Of a stretch of 64,000 bases of DNA, positions 53,683-62,449 are shown in pieces. The notes under the pieces are model-generated. The model did not search any database. It worked only from the letters and a program-made list of their open reading frames with translations, and was not told the origin of the DNA. A program made the position numbers and the translations under genes. This DNA is from Streptomyces celluloflavus. GTDB lineage: Bacteria > Actinomycetota > Actinomycetes > Streptomycetales > Streptomycetaceae. Position 1 is the stretch's first letter. Each line of letters opens with the position of its first letter. The stretch spans positions 62,001-126,000 of the forward strand of contig JOEL01000001.1 in the NCBI GenBank assembly GCA_000720995.1, read 5' to 3'.

Positions 53683-55134
53683 CTACTCGGCGGGCTTCTC
53701 CGAATCCACCCCCGTCCGGGCCTTCTTCCACAGCCCCCGGGTGAAGTCGGGGATCTCCTGCGGGGCGCCCTTCGCCTTGATCGACGCGTCGCTCAGCGGG
53801 ACCGGCGCGGACCAGGTCGCCGCGTCGTAGATGTCGAAGTCCGGTACGAGGCCGAGCCGCATGCACTGCATCAGCCGGAACACCATCATGTAGTCCATAC
53901 CGCCGTGTCCGCCCGGCGGGTTGGCGTGCTCCTTCCAGAGCCAGTGGTCCCACTCCGCGTACTTCGCGAAGTCGCCCCATTCGTCATCGTGCTGGTCGGG
54001 TTCGAGGTAGATCCGCTCGGGATAGTCCTCGAAGAGGCCCTTGGTGCCGCCGAGACTGTTGATCCGGCTGTAGGGGTGCGGGGTCGAGACATCGTGCTCC
54101 AGCCGGATCACCCGGCCCTTGGCGGTCTGGACGAGGCTGATCGTCCGGTCGCTCTCGATGTACGACTCCTTCCAGCTCGGGTCGTTCGCCGGCTTGTGTT
54201 CCTTGCGGTACTCGGCGAGCCCCAGCGCGGGCGTGCCGACGCTGGAGATCCGTACGACGCGGTCGCCGCGGTTGACGTCCATGTAGTTGGCGACCGGGCC
54301 GAAGCCGTGGGTGGGATACAGATCGCCGCGCAGCCGGGTGTGCCACAGCCGGCGCCACGGTCCCTCGTAGTACGCCGGGTCGAACATCAGGCCCCGCAGA
54401 TCGTGGATGTACGCACCGGCGCCGTGCAGCAGCTCGCCGAACAGGCCCGCGTGCGCCATCCGCAGCACCCGCATCTCGTTCCTGCCGTAGCAGCAGTTCT
54501 CCAGCTGCATGCAGTGCCTGCGGGTGCGTTCGGAGAGGTCGACCAGTTCCCACAGCTGGTCCAGGCGGAGCGCGAGGGGACACTCCACACCGAAGTGCTT
54601 GCCGTTGCGCAGTGCCGTCCTGGCCATCTCGAAATGCCGGTCCCAGGGCGTGGCCGCGTAGACGAAGTCGAGGTCGCCGCGCTTGCACAGGTTCTCGTAG
54701 TCGTGATCGCCCTTGGTGTAGACGGCGGGCGCGGGCTGTCCGGCGTCGGTGACCTTCTTGGCGGCCCGCTCGGTCTTCTCCTTCACCGGGTCGCACAGCG
54801 CGACGACGCGGACGCCCGGCACCGCGAGGAAGAGGTCGATCATGCTGCCGCCGCGGTTGCCGAGACCGATGATGCCGACGCGTACGGTGCTGCGCCGTTC
54901 GAACGGCACCCCGATCATGGTTCTGCCGCGGGCCGCCGGTGCCGCGGCGGTACCGGCCGTCGCGGCGGCCGGTGCTCCGGGGACGGTCTCCCCGGGGGTG
55001 GCCGCCGCGGCGCGGCCGGCCGGGAGTGCGCCGAGCCCGAGTCCGGCGCCCGCCGCACCGGCGGTCCACAGGACCGAGCGCCGGCTGGGACCCGTCTCGT
55101 CGTGGTCGTGGTTCTGCGGATGTGCCTCGTTCAT
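53683..55134 (-). CDS. Tat-exported Gfo/Idh/MocA family protein (GH109-like)
   Basis: A 483-residue protein with a twin-arginine signal (SRRSVLW, residues 17-23, then a hydrophobic stretch and an Ala-rich cleavage zone). The mature part opens with the Rossmann motif [10 protein letters not shown] (87-96); [12 protein letters not shown] replaces the usual EKP block. This variant, with Tat export, fits NAD-dependent glycosidases of family GH109 (alpha-N-acetylgalactosaminidase type) better than a plain dehydrogenase. Substrate is inferred only. GGAGG lies 6 nt before ATG 55134. Confidence 0.85.
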   Translation of the reverse strand: MNEAHPQNHDHDETGPSRRSVLWTAGAAGAGLGLGALPAGRAAAATPGETVPGAPAAATAGTAAAPAARGRTMIGVPFERRSTVRVGIIGLGNRGGSMIDLFLAVPGVRVVALCDPVKEKTERAAKKVTDAGQPAPAVYTKGDHDYENLCKRGDLDFVYAATPWDRHFEMARTALRNGKHFGVECPLALRLDQLWELVDLSERTRRHCMQLENCCYGRNEMRVLRMAHAGLFGELLHGAGAYIHDLRGLMFDPAYYEGPWRRLWHTRLRGDLYPTHGFGPVANYMDVNRGDRVVRISSVGTPALGLAEYRKEHKPANDPSWKESYIESDRTISLVQTAKGRVIRLEHDVSTPHPYSRINSLGGTKGLFEDYPERIYLEPDQHDDEWGDFAKYAEWDHWLWKEHANPPGGHGGMDYMMVFRLMQCMRLGLVPDFDIYDAATWSAPVPLSDASIKAKGAPQEIPDFTRGLWKKARTGVDSEKPAE

Positions 55135-55530
55135 CGGTCCTCCTGGGGAACGGATGGTGCGCGGGGCATACGTGAACCTTGGAGAGGACCTTGACGGTTG
55201 GGTGGCCTGGGGCACAAGAGGGCCGATCGGACTCGTGGTGCGGGCGTCCGGTCCCGGACGCGCTCGGACCCGGTCCCGGACGAGGAGGGTGGACGCGCCC
55301 GGCGCCTCGGACGCCCTTGCCCTGCGGTACGGGTGACGGGGCGACAGGGTGGCAAGACGACAGGGCCGCGGGGTCACAGGGTGAACGACGACGGCGCTGC
55401 CGACCGTCACCTGGTCGGCAGCGCCGTCATCCCGCCTCCGGGCGTCAGGGGCCTGCTCACGGGCGTCAGGAGCCCGCCTCGTACTGCCGGTCCGCCCCGG
55501 CCCGGCGTGACGCCCCCGGAGCGGGGAGCG
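55135..55530. other. intergenic stretch, 396 bp
   Basis: Upstream region of the Gfo/Idh/MocA gene and downstream region of the flavoprotein gene. It holds a 16-bp perfect hairpin listed separately; no gene. Confidence 0.5.
55390..55428 (-). terminator. 16-bp perfect hairpin
   Basis: GACGGCGCTGCCGACC (55390-55405) pairs exactly with GGTCGGCAGCGCCGTC (55413-55428) across 7 nt, about 100 nt beyond the flavoprotein stop. Confidence 0.75.
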
Positions 55531-58488
55531 TCAGTGTGCCGCGCGGTCCGGGGCGGGGCGGGTCGCCCGTTCCAGCTCCAGGAGGACCGAGTAGTACCCC
55601 CGCCCGCCCGTCGCATGGTCCATGCCGACCTCGCACATGCGGTTCGCCGACAGATGTGCGTCGAAGTGCCGGGAGGTGACCTCGGCCGCCTCCTTGGCGG
55701 TGGCCGATTCGGTCAACTCCTTGTGCAGCATCCCGCGGTCGCCCGCGAAGGCGCAGCAGCCCGCGTCGTCCGGCACCACGACCTCCCGCGCGCATGCCTC
55801 GGCGACCTCGATCAGCTCCGCCTCGTCCCCCAGGTGCTGCATGGAGCAGGTGGGATGGAGCACCGCGGAGCCGGTCGTCCGCAGGATCTCCAGCTGCGGC
55901 AGCAGCTCCCGCGCGGCCCAGACGATGGAGTCGACGATGGTCAGCTCGGCGTGCAGGGCGCGGTTGTCGGGCGTCAGATGCGCCACCACCTCGTGGGCGA
56001 TGCCGAGGGTGCAGGAGGAGGCGTCGACGACCAGCGGCAGCCGCCCGCCCGCCGTCCAGCCCCAGGCCGCCTCGACGATGCGGTTGGCCATCACCGCGTT
56101 GCCCCGCTCGTAGCCCTTGGAGTGCCAGATGGTGGCGCAGCAGGTCCCGGTCACGTCCGACGGGATCCACACCGGCTTGCCCGCCCGCTGCGACACCGCG
56201 ACCACGGCCTCGGGGAGGGAGGGGCCGTGGAAGCCGGCCGGTTCGCCGAAGATGCGGTTCACACAGGCCGGGTAGTAGACGGCGGCCGCGCCGGTCTTCC
56301 GGGTGGCGGGCAGCCGGCGGGCCGCGGCGCCGGGGATCTGCGGCAGCCACTCGGGCACCAGATCGGGGCGGACGGCCCGGCGCGCGGCGCCGGTCACCGA
56401 CGCCAGCAGCCGGTCGCCGATCCGGTCCGCGGCGGCCACCGCCAGCCGCGCGGACTTCTCGACGGCCGTGAAGTGCCGGGCGGCCTGCGCGGCGGTCCAC
56501 TCCTCGCGCGGCGAGTGCCGCTGATGGCGGAAGTCGCGCATCATGGCGCCGGTGTCGATACCCACCGGGCAGGCCAGTTTGCAGGTCGAGTCGCCGGCGC
56601 AGGTGTCCACCGCGTCGTAGCCGTAGGACGCCAGCAGCTCACCGGTCACCGGGGAGTGCGGCGCCTGGCGCAGCATCTCGCGGCGCAGCACGATCCGTTG
56701 GCGGGGCGTGGTGGTCAGGTCCTCGCTGGGGCAGGTCGGTTCGCAGAAGCCGCACTCGATGCACGGGTCGGCGATCGCCTCGACCCGGGGGATGGTCTTC
56801 AGCCCGCGCAGATGCGCCCGGGGATCGCGGTCGAGGAGGACGCGCGGGGCCAGGATGCCGTGCGGGTCCACGAGCTCCTTGATCCGCCACATCAACTCCG
56901 TCGCCCGCGGCCCCCATTCGAGTTCCAGGAACGGTGCGATGTTCCGGCCGGTCGCGTGCTCGGCCTTGAGGGAGCCGTCGAAGCGCTCGACGGTCAGGGT
57001 GCAGAACTCGTCCATGAAGGCGGCGTAGCGGGCCACATCGTCCGGTCTGGCCGCGTCGAAGGCGAGCAGGAAGTGCAGATTGCCGTGCGCGGCGTGCCCG
57101 GCGACCGCCGCGTCGAAACCGTGCCGGGACTGGAGTTCAAGGAGCGCGACGCAGGCGTCGGCGAGCCGCGACGGCGGTACCGCGAAGTCCTCGGTGATCA
57201 GGGTCGTGCCGGACGGCCGGGAGCCGCCGACCGCCGTCACGAACGCCTTGCGGGCCTTCCAGTAGCCGCCGATGGTCTTGGCGTCCCGGGTGAAGGCGTT
57301 GGTGACGGAGGCGACCGGCGCGACCAGCTCCAGGTCCGCCAGCGCCCGTGCCGCGGCCGCCTCGTACGCCTGCTGGGCGGTCTCGTCCGGCGCCCGGAAC
57401 TCCACCAGCAGCGCGGTGGTCTCCTTCGGCAGCTGCGCCCAGTCGGCCGGCACCCCGGCCACGCTCACCGACGCGCGCAGCGTGTTGCCGTCCATCAGCT
57501 CCACGGCCCGCGCGCCCGCCTCGGTGAAGCGCGGTACGGCGGCGGCCGCGGCGCGCAGCGAGGGGAAGAAGAGCAGCGCGCTGGAGGTGTGCCGGTCCAG
57601 CGGCAGGGTGTCGAACACGGTCTCGGCGACGAAGCCGAGGGTGCCCTCGGAGCCGACCGCCAGCCCGCGCAGGATCTGGGTGGGCGTCGCACCGTCCAGG
57701 AAGGCGTCCAGCCGGTAGCCGTTGGTGTTCTTGATCTCGTACTTGGCGCGGATCCTGGCCACCAGCTCCGGGTCCGCCTCGATCTCGGCCTTCAGCGCGA
57801 GCAGCCCGGCGCACAGGGCGGGTTCGGCCTGCGCCAGCGCGGTGTCCGCGGCCGGGTCCGCGGTGTCCACGACGGTGCCCGAGGGCAGGACGAGGGTGAC
57901 CGAGGCGAGCGTTCGGTAGGAGTTGCGGGTGGTGCCGGCCGTCATCCCCGAGGCGTTGTTGGCGACCACGCCGCCCAGGGTGCAGGCGATGGCGCTGGCC
58001 GGGTCGGGGCCGAGCAGTCGGCCGTACCGGGCGAGCGTGGCGTTGGCCCGCAGGACCGTCGTGCCCGGCCGGATACGGGCGCGGGCGCCGTCGTCGAGCA
58101 CCTCGATACCGGTCCAGTGCCGGCGCACGTCCACGAGGATGTCCTCGCCCTGCGCCTGGCCGTTCAGCGAGGTGCCGGCCGCCCGGAACACGATGTTGCG
58201 GCCCTTGCCGTGGGCGTAGGAGAAGACCGCGGAGATGTCGTCGAGGTCCTCGGCCACCACCACGACCTGCGGGACGAAGCGGTACGGGCTGGCGTCCGAG
58301 GCGTAGCGGACCAGATCGGAGATCGTGTGCAGCACCTTCTCCGGGCCCAGCAGCGCGACGAGGTCGCCGAGCAGCGGCTCGGGGGTGCCGGACGCCTGCC
58401 CGTCGGGGACCCGGTCGGGCGAGGGGCCCGCGGGATGCGCCGTCGCGGCGGGCCGCAGGGCGGCGGGATCCGGCTCCAGCAAGGGCAT
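55531..58488 (-). CDS. FAD/Fe-S oxidoreductase (D-lactate dehydrogenase type)
   Basis: A 985-residue fused protein. An FAD-binding PCMH domain (about 45-280) carries RAAGTSLNGQAQGEDI and VVANNASGMTAGT; an FAD-linked oxidase C-terminal domain follows to about 550. Two 4Fe-4S clusters are near 575-586 (CIECGFCEPTCP) and 626-637 (CAGDSTCKLACP). Cys-rich CCG-type blocks (TGTCCATIWHSKG, HPTCSMQHL) end the protein. It should oxidise D-lactate or a related 2-hydroxyacid and pass electrons on. GGAGGAG precedes ATG 58488. The MarR gene lies 94 bp upstream in the same direction. Confidence 0.9.
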   Translation of the reverse strand: MPLLEPDPAALRPAATAHPAGPSPDRVPDGQASGTPEPLLGDLVALLGPEKVLHTISDLVRYASDASPYRFVPQVVVVAEDLDDISAVFSYAHGKGRNIVFRAAGTSLNGQAQGEDILVDVRRHWTGIEVLDDGARARIRPGTTVLRANATLARYGRLLGPDPASAIACTLGGVVANNASGMTAGTTRNSYRTLASVTLVLPSGTVVDTADPAADTALAQAEPALCAGLLALKAEIEADPELVARIRAKYEIKNTNGYRLDAFLDGATPTQILRGLAVGSEGTLGFVAETVFDTLPLDRHTSSALLFFPSLRAAAAAVPRFTEAGARAVELMDGNTLRASVSVAGVPADWAQLPKETTALLVEFRAPDETAQQAYEAAAARALADLELVAPVASVTNAFTRDAKTIGGYWKARKAFVTAVGGSRPSGTTLITEDFAVPPSRLADACVALLELQSRHGFDAAVAGHAAHGNLHFLLAFDAARPDDVARYAAFMDEFCTLTVERFDGSLKAEHATGRNIAPFLELEWGPRATELMWRIKELVDPHGILAPRVLLDRDPRAHLRGLKTIPRVEAIADPCIECGFCEPTCPSEDLTTTPRQRIVLRREMLRQAPHSPVTGELLASYGYDAVDTCAGDSTCKLACPVGIDTGAMMRDFRHQRHSPREEWTAAQAARHFTAVEKSARLAVAAADRIGDRLLASVTGAARRAVRPDLVPEWLPQIPGAAARRLPATRKTGAAAVYYPACVNRIFGEPAGFHGPSLPEAVVAVSQRAGKPVWIPSDVTGTCCATIWHSKGYERGNAVMANRIVEAAWGWTAGGRLPLVVDASSCTLGIAHEVVAHLTPDNRALHAELTIVDSIVWAARELLPQLEILRTTGSAVLHPTCSMQHLGDEAELIEVAEACAREVVVPDDAGCCAFAGDRGMLHKELTESATAKEAAEVTSRHFDAHLSANRMCEVGMDHATGGRGYYSVLLELERATRPAPDRAAH

Positions 58489-58582
58489 GGCGGCACTCCT
58501 CCGGTCACTCCGGCGCCGGTCGGTCCGGCGCCGTTCACCACGGGCGGTCCACGGCCGGGCGGTACGCCGCCGGCCGTGGGGC

Positions 58583-59041
58583 TCAGTGGTACTTCCCCGG
58601 CCCGTCGACCAGGGTGGACAGCAGACCGCCGAGCTCCGCGCGCTGCGCGGCGGTCAATGGGGCAAGGATGTCCTCCGCGGCGGCCCTGCGCGCGCTGCGC
58701 AGCGCGCGCAGCGTCGACCGGCCGGTGTCGGTCAGCGCGATCCGCACCACCCGGCGGCTGGCCGGGTCGGGCACCCGGCGCACCGCGCCGTTCGCCTCCA
58801 GCGCGTCGACCAGTGTCGTCACCGCCCGCGGCACCACTTCGAGCCGCGCGGCGAGGTCGGTCATCCGCGGCGGGGTGTCACCGCAGTGGTCCACGATCCG
58901 CAGCACGCGGGACTGTGCGGGGGTGACGGCGATGTCCAGGTGTTTCAGATGGTGACGCTGCGCACGCTGCACCCGGCGGGTCAGCCGCACCAGCTGTTCG
59001 GCGAGGTCGGAGGTGCTGGTCGTCGGCTCGGTGGAGGACAT
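58583..59041 (-). CDS. MarR-family regulator
   Basis: A 152-residue winged-helix regulator. TPAQSRVLRIVDHCGDTPPR and MTDLAARLEVVPRAVTTLVD form the helix-turn-helix, and DPASRRVVRIALTDTG the wing. It is divergent from an ABC exporter, the classical arrangement for efflux control, with a 25-bp operator-like inverted repeat between them. It may also be co-transcribed with the flavoprotein gene downstream. ATG 59041 has no clear ribosome site. Confidence 0.9.
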   Translation of the reverse strand: MSSTEPTTSTSDLAEQLVRLTRRVQRAQRHHLKHLDIAVTPAQSRVLRIVDHCGDTPPRMTDLAARLEVVPRAVTTLVDALEANGAVRRVPDPASRRVVRIALTDTGRSTLRALRSARRAAAEDILAPLTAAQRAELGGLLSTLVDGPGKYH

Positions 59042-59065
59042 GCGGGGAGAATAGCAGGACAAAGT

Positions 59066-59090
59066 TCATTGTGAGTATAGGTAACAATGA
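59066..59090. promoter_or_regulatory. MarR operator-like inverted repeat
   Basis: TCATTGT (59066-59072) and ACAATGA (59084-59090) are perfect 7-bp arms separated by 11 bp, placed 25 nt upstream of the marR start in an AT-rich patch. The 18-bp centre-to-centre spacing fits a MarR dimer. Confidence 0.65.
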
Positions 59091-59168
59091 GCTAGGCTCC
59101 ATGAAACCTTCCCGCCCGGCGGCACCGCTCCGTGCCCCTCCCCTCCCGCACCCCTCCGAAGGAGCCCA

Positions 59169-60977
59169 TTGCGCAGCGACGAACCTCAGTGGACCCCGCC
59201 GCCCAAGGACCCGGAACAGCCGGTCCCGTTGCGGCGCATCCTCGCCCTTTTCCGCCCCTACCGCGGCCGGCTGGCCGTCGTCGGCCTGCTGGTCGGCGCC
59301 TCCTCGCTGGTCTCGGTCGCCTCGCCGTTCCTGCTGCGCGAGATCCTCGACGTGGCGATACCCGGCCGCCGCACCGGCCTGCTCACCCTCCTCGCCCTCG
59401 GCATGATCGTCACCGCCGTCACCACCAGCGTCTTCGGCGTGCTGCAGACCCTGCTGTCCACCACCGTCGGCCAGCGCGTCATGCACGATCTGCGCACCGC
59501 CGTCTACGCCAAGCTCCAGCGGATGCCGCTGGCCTTCTTCACCCGCACCCGTACCGGCGAGGTCCAGTCCCGGATCGCCAACGACATCGGCGGTATGCAG
59601 GCGACGGTCACCTCCACCGCGACCTCCCTGGTCTCCAACCTGACCTCCGTCGTGGCCACGGTCGTCGCCATGCTCGCCCTCGACTGGCGGCTGACCCTCG
59701 TCTCGATGCTGCTGCTCCCGCTCTTCGTCTGGATCAGCCGCCGGGTCGGCAACGAACGCAAGAAGATCACCACCCGGCGCCAGAAGCAGATGGCGAGCAT
59801 GTCCGCGATGGTCACCGAATCCCTGTCGGTCAGCGGCATCGTGCTCGGCCGCACCATGGGCCGCGCCGACTCGCTGACCGCGAACTTCGCCACCGAGTCC
59901 GAGCGCCTGGTGGACCTGGAGGTCCGCGCCAATATGGCCGGCCGCTGGCGGATGGCCACCATCGGCATCGTCATGGCCGCCATGCCCGCACTGATCTACT
60001 GGGCGGCCGGCCTGGTCCTCCAGCTCGGCGGCCCCACCTTCTCCCTCGGCACCCTGGTCGCCTTCGTGACCCTCCAGCAGGGCCTGCTGCGGCCCACCGT
60101 CTCGCTGCTGACGACCGGTGTGCAGATGCAGACCTCCCTGGCGCTCTTCCAGCGGATCTTCGAATACCTCGATCTGCCGGTGGACATCACCGAACCCGCC
60201 GAGCCGGTACGCCTCGCCGCCCCGCGCGGCGAGATCCGCTTCGAGGACGTGACGTTCTCCTACGACCCGGAGGCGCCGCCCACCCTGCGCGGTATCGACC
60301 TGACCGTCCCGGCCGGCGGCAGCCTCGCCGTCGTCGGCCCGACCGGCAGCGGCAAGAGCACCCTGAGCCATCTCGTGCCACGGCTGTACGACGTGACCGG
60401 GGGCCGGGTCACCCTGGACGGCTCGGACGTCCGCGACCTCGACTTCGACACCCTCGCGCGCTCGGTCGGCGTGGTCTCCCAGGAGACCTACCTCTTCCAC
60501 GCCTCGGTCGCCGACAACCTCCGCTTCGCCAAACCCGACGCCACCGACGACGAGATCGAACGGGCCGCCAAGGCCGCCCAGATCCACGACCACATCGCCG
60601 CCCTGCCCGACGGCTACGACACCCTCGTCGGCGAGCGCGGCCACCGCTTCTCCGGCGGCGAGAAGCAGCGGCTGGCCATCGCCCGCACCATCCTGCGCGA
60701 TCCGCCCGTACTGGTCCTGGACGAGGCCACCAGCGCCCTGGACACCCGTACCGAACACGCCGTCCAGCAGGCCATCGACGCACTGTCCGAGGGCCGGACG
60801 ACCCTCACCATCGCGCACCGCCTCTCCACGATCCGCGACGCCGACCAGATCGTCGTCCTGGACGGCGGCGAGATCGCCGAGCGCGGCACCCACGACGAAC
60901 TTCTCGCCGCCGACGGCCGCTACGCGGCACTGCTGCGGCGCGACCGGCACGGCAGCGGGGTCGGCGGGCCCGGGTGA
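59169..60977 (+). CDS. ABC exporter half-transporter (homodimer type)
   Basis: A 602-residue TMD-NBD exporter with six transmembrane helices and complete ATPase motifs: Walker A GPTGSGKST, signature FSGGEKQRLAIARTI, Walker B VLVLDEATS and H-loop AHRLSTI. It probably works as a homodimer exporting drugs or lipids, under the divergent MarR regulator. The start is TTG at 59169 with AAGGAG about 5 nt upstream; no other in-frame start has a ribosome site. The first 20 residues are Pro-rich. Confidence 0.93.
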   Translation: MRSDEPQWTPPPKDPEQPVPLRRILALFRPYRGRLAVVGLLVGASSLVSVASPFLLREILDVAIPGRRTGLLTLLALGMIVTAVTTSVFGVLQTLLSTTVGQRVMHDLRTAVYAKLQRMPLAFFTRTRTGEVQSRIANDIGGMQATVTSTATSLVSNLTSVVATVVAMLALDWRLTLVSMLLLPLFVWISRRVGNERKKITTRRQKQMASMSAMVTESLSVSGIVLGRTMGRADSLTANFATESERLVDLEVRANMAGRWRMATIGIVMAAMPALIYWAAGLVLQLGGPTFSLGTLVAFVTLQQGLLRPTVSLLTTGVQMQTSLALFQRIFEYLDLPVDITEPAEPVRLAAPRGEIRFEDVTFSYDPEAPPTLRGIDLTVPAGGSLAVVGPTGSGKSTLSHLVPRLYDVTGGRVTLDGSDVRDLDFDTLARSVGVVSQETYLFHASVADNLRFAKPDATDDEIERAAKAAQIHDHIAALPDGYDTLVGERGHRFSGGEKQRLAIARTILRDPPVLVLDEATSALDTRTEHAVQQAIDALSEGRTTLTIAHRLSTIRDADQIVVLDGGEIAERGTHDELLAADGRYAALLRRDRHGSGVGGPG

Positions 60978-61089
60978 GGAAGCGGCGCGGTCCGTCGGCC
61001 GTCGACCGCCGCACCGTCGCCGGGGAGGAGCGCGCCCGCCGCCTGGCCGCGCCGCCCCGGACGGCCCGCGGCGTGCTGCGGCCGCGGGC

Positions 61090-62295
61090 TCAGAGCCCGG
61101 CGAGGTCGACGGCGTCGGCCATCGCGCGGTAGCCCGCGTCGCCGGGGTGCTTGCGGTCGCCGCTGTCGTAGGCGGGGGCGAGCGCGTCCGGATCGGCCGG
61201 ATCGGCGAGCGCCGCGGCGAAGTCGGCGACCGCGTCGAACTCGCCCGAGGTGCGTATCCAGGCGTTGATCTCCCGGCGCTTCGCCTCGGCGGCCGGTGTG
61301 TGGTACTCCGACCCCTTGAACGGCATGATCGTGCCCCCGGTGACCCGCACGCCCGCCGCATGCGCCGCTCCGATCAACTCCCGGTATCCGGCGATCAGTT
61401 CGGCGACGGAGTTGTCCGGGTTCGGCTTGTACGTCGGCAGGTCGATCTCGCTGAACCCGATGTCGTTGAGCCCCACCAGCACGACCACGGAGCGGATGCC
61501 GGGCCGGTCGAGGACATCCCGCCGGAAGCGGGCGCCGGCCCGGTCGCCGAACCATGCCGAGTCGTTGAGCAGCAGATTCCCGCCGATGCCCGCATTGAGC
61601 ACCGGGCGCGGGGTGCCTAGGTCGGCCAGCCGCTCGGCGAGCGCGTCGGAGTAGCGGCGGTTGCCGTCGATCGTCGAGGCGAACCCGTCGGTGATCGAAT
61701 CGCCGAAGACCACCACCGTGTCCCGGCCCGCCGGGCCGCCGTCCGCCAGCTCGACCTCGGCGAGGTGGTACCAGGACACCGTCGTCTCGCCGAACACCGC
61801 CGGATCCACGGCCCCCAGCTGGTCACCCGCCGCGCGGTAGGCGGTGGCGAACGCCTGCGCGTGGAAGGTGGCCGGTCCGGTCGGCCGGGCGAAGTACAGC
61901 GACACCGTCAGCGACTCGAACGGCGCCACCCGCACCTCCGCGCCGTCGCTGGACACCTCGCCGCCCGCCGGGATACGTACCGACGCGGCGCCGTCGAAGG
62001 TCAGCCGGCGTTCCGTGCCCGGCAGCACCGCCGCCCCGTGGTCCGTCCGGGCGATGGTGGCGCCCGCCACCTCCAGCGGGGCGCTCCCGTAGCGGTGGGA
62101 GAGCCTGATCCGGGCCGAGGTGCCGCCGTTGGTGACCCGGACGACCTGGCGCACCGTCTGGTCCGCGAAGCCCTCCTCGGCCCAGTTCTTGTGGAAGCCG
62201 GTGCTGGGCCGCTGCACGGAAGCGGCCCAACCCGCCTGCCACTGCGGGCCGTTGCCCCGCTCGACCGCCGCCGTGCCGTCCGCGTTCCCGTTCAT
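61090..62295 (-). CDS. SGNH/GDSL-family hydrolase
   Basis: A 401-residue two-domain protein. The N-terminal ~190 residues form a beta-rich accessory domain (WAASVQRPSTGFHKNW is typical). The SGNH domain follows: block I VVFGDSITDGF with the nucleophile Ser, block II Gly in NAGIGGNLLL, block III VGLNDIG with Asn, and block V DRKHPGD with the Asp-His pair. No signal peptide is evident, so it may be cytoplasmic. An esterase or lipase is predicted. The ATG at 62295 has GAGAGG upstream. Confidence 0.9.
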   Translation of the reverse strand: MNGNADGTAAVERGNGPQWQAGWAASVQRPSTGFHKNWAEEGFADQTVRQVVRVTNGGTSARIRLSHRYGSAPLEVAGATIARTDHGAAVLPGTERRLTFDGAASVRIPAGGEVSSDGAEVRVAPFESLTVSLYFARPTGPATFHAQAFATAYRAAGDQLGAVDPAVFGETTVSWYHLAEVELADGGPAGRDTVVVFGDSITDGFASTIDGNRRYSDALAERLADLGTPRPVLNAGIGGNLLLNDSAWFGDRAGARFRRDVLDRPGIRSVVVLVGLNDIGFSEIDLPTYKPNPDNSVAELIAGYRELIGAAHAAGVRVTGGTIMPFKGSEYHTPAAEAKRREINAWIRTSGEFDAVADFAAALADPADPDALAPAYDSGDRKHPGDAGYRAMADAVDLAGL

Positions 62296-62449
62296 GATGC
62301 CGCCTCTCCGTCGGTGCGCTGTGCTGATGACGGAGAGTCTGCCGACCGGCGCGGGGGCTACCCAGCCCCCTGGGCTGCGTACGCCCCGGGTGCCTACCCC
62401 TGCCGGGGTCACCCTCCGCGCCGGCCGCCGCGGGACGCGCCCGGCCCGC

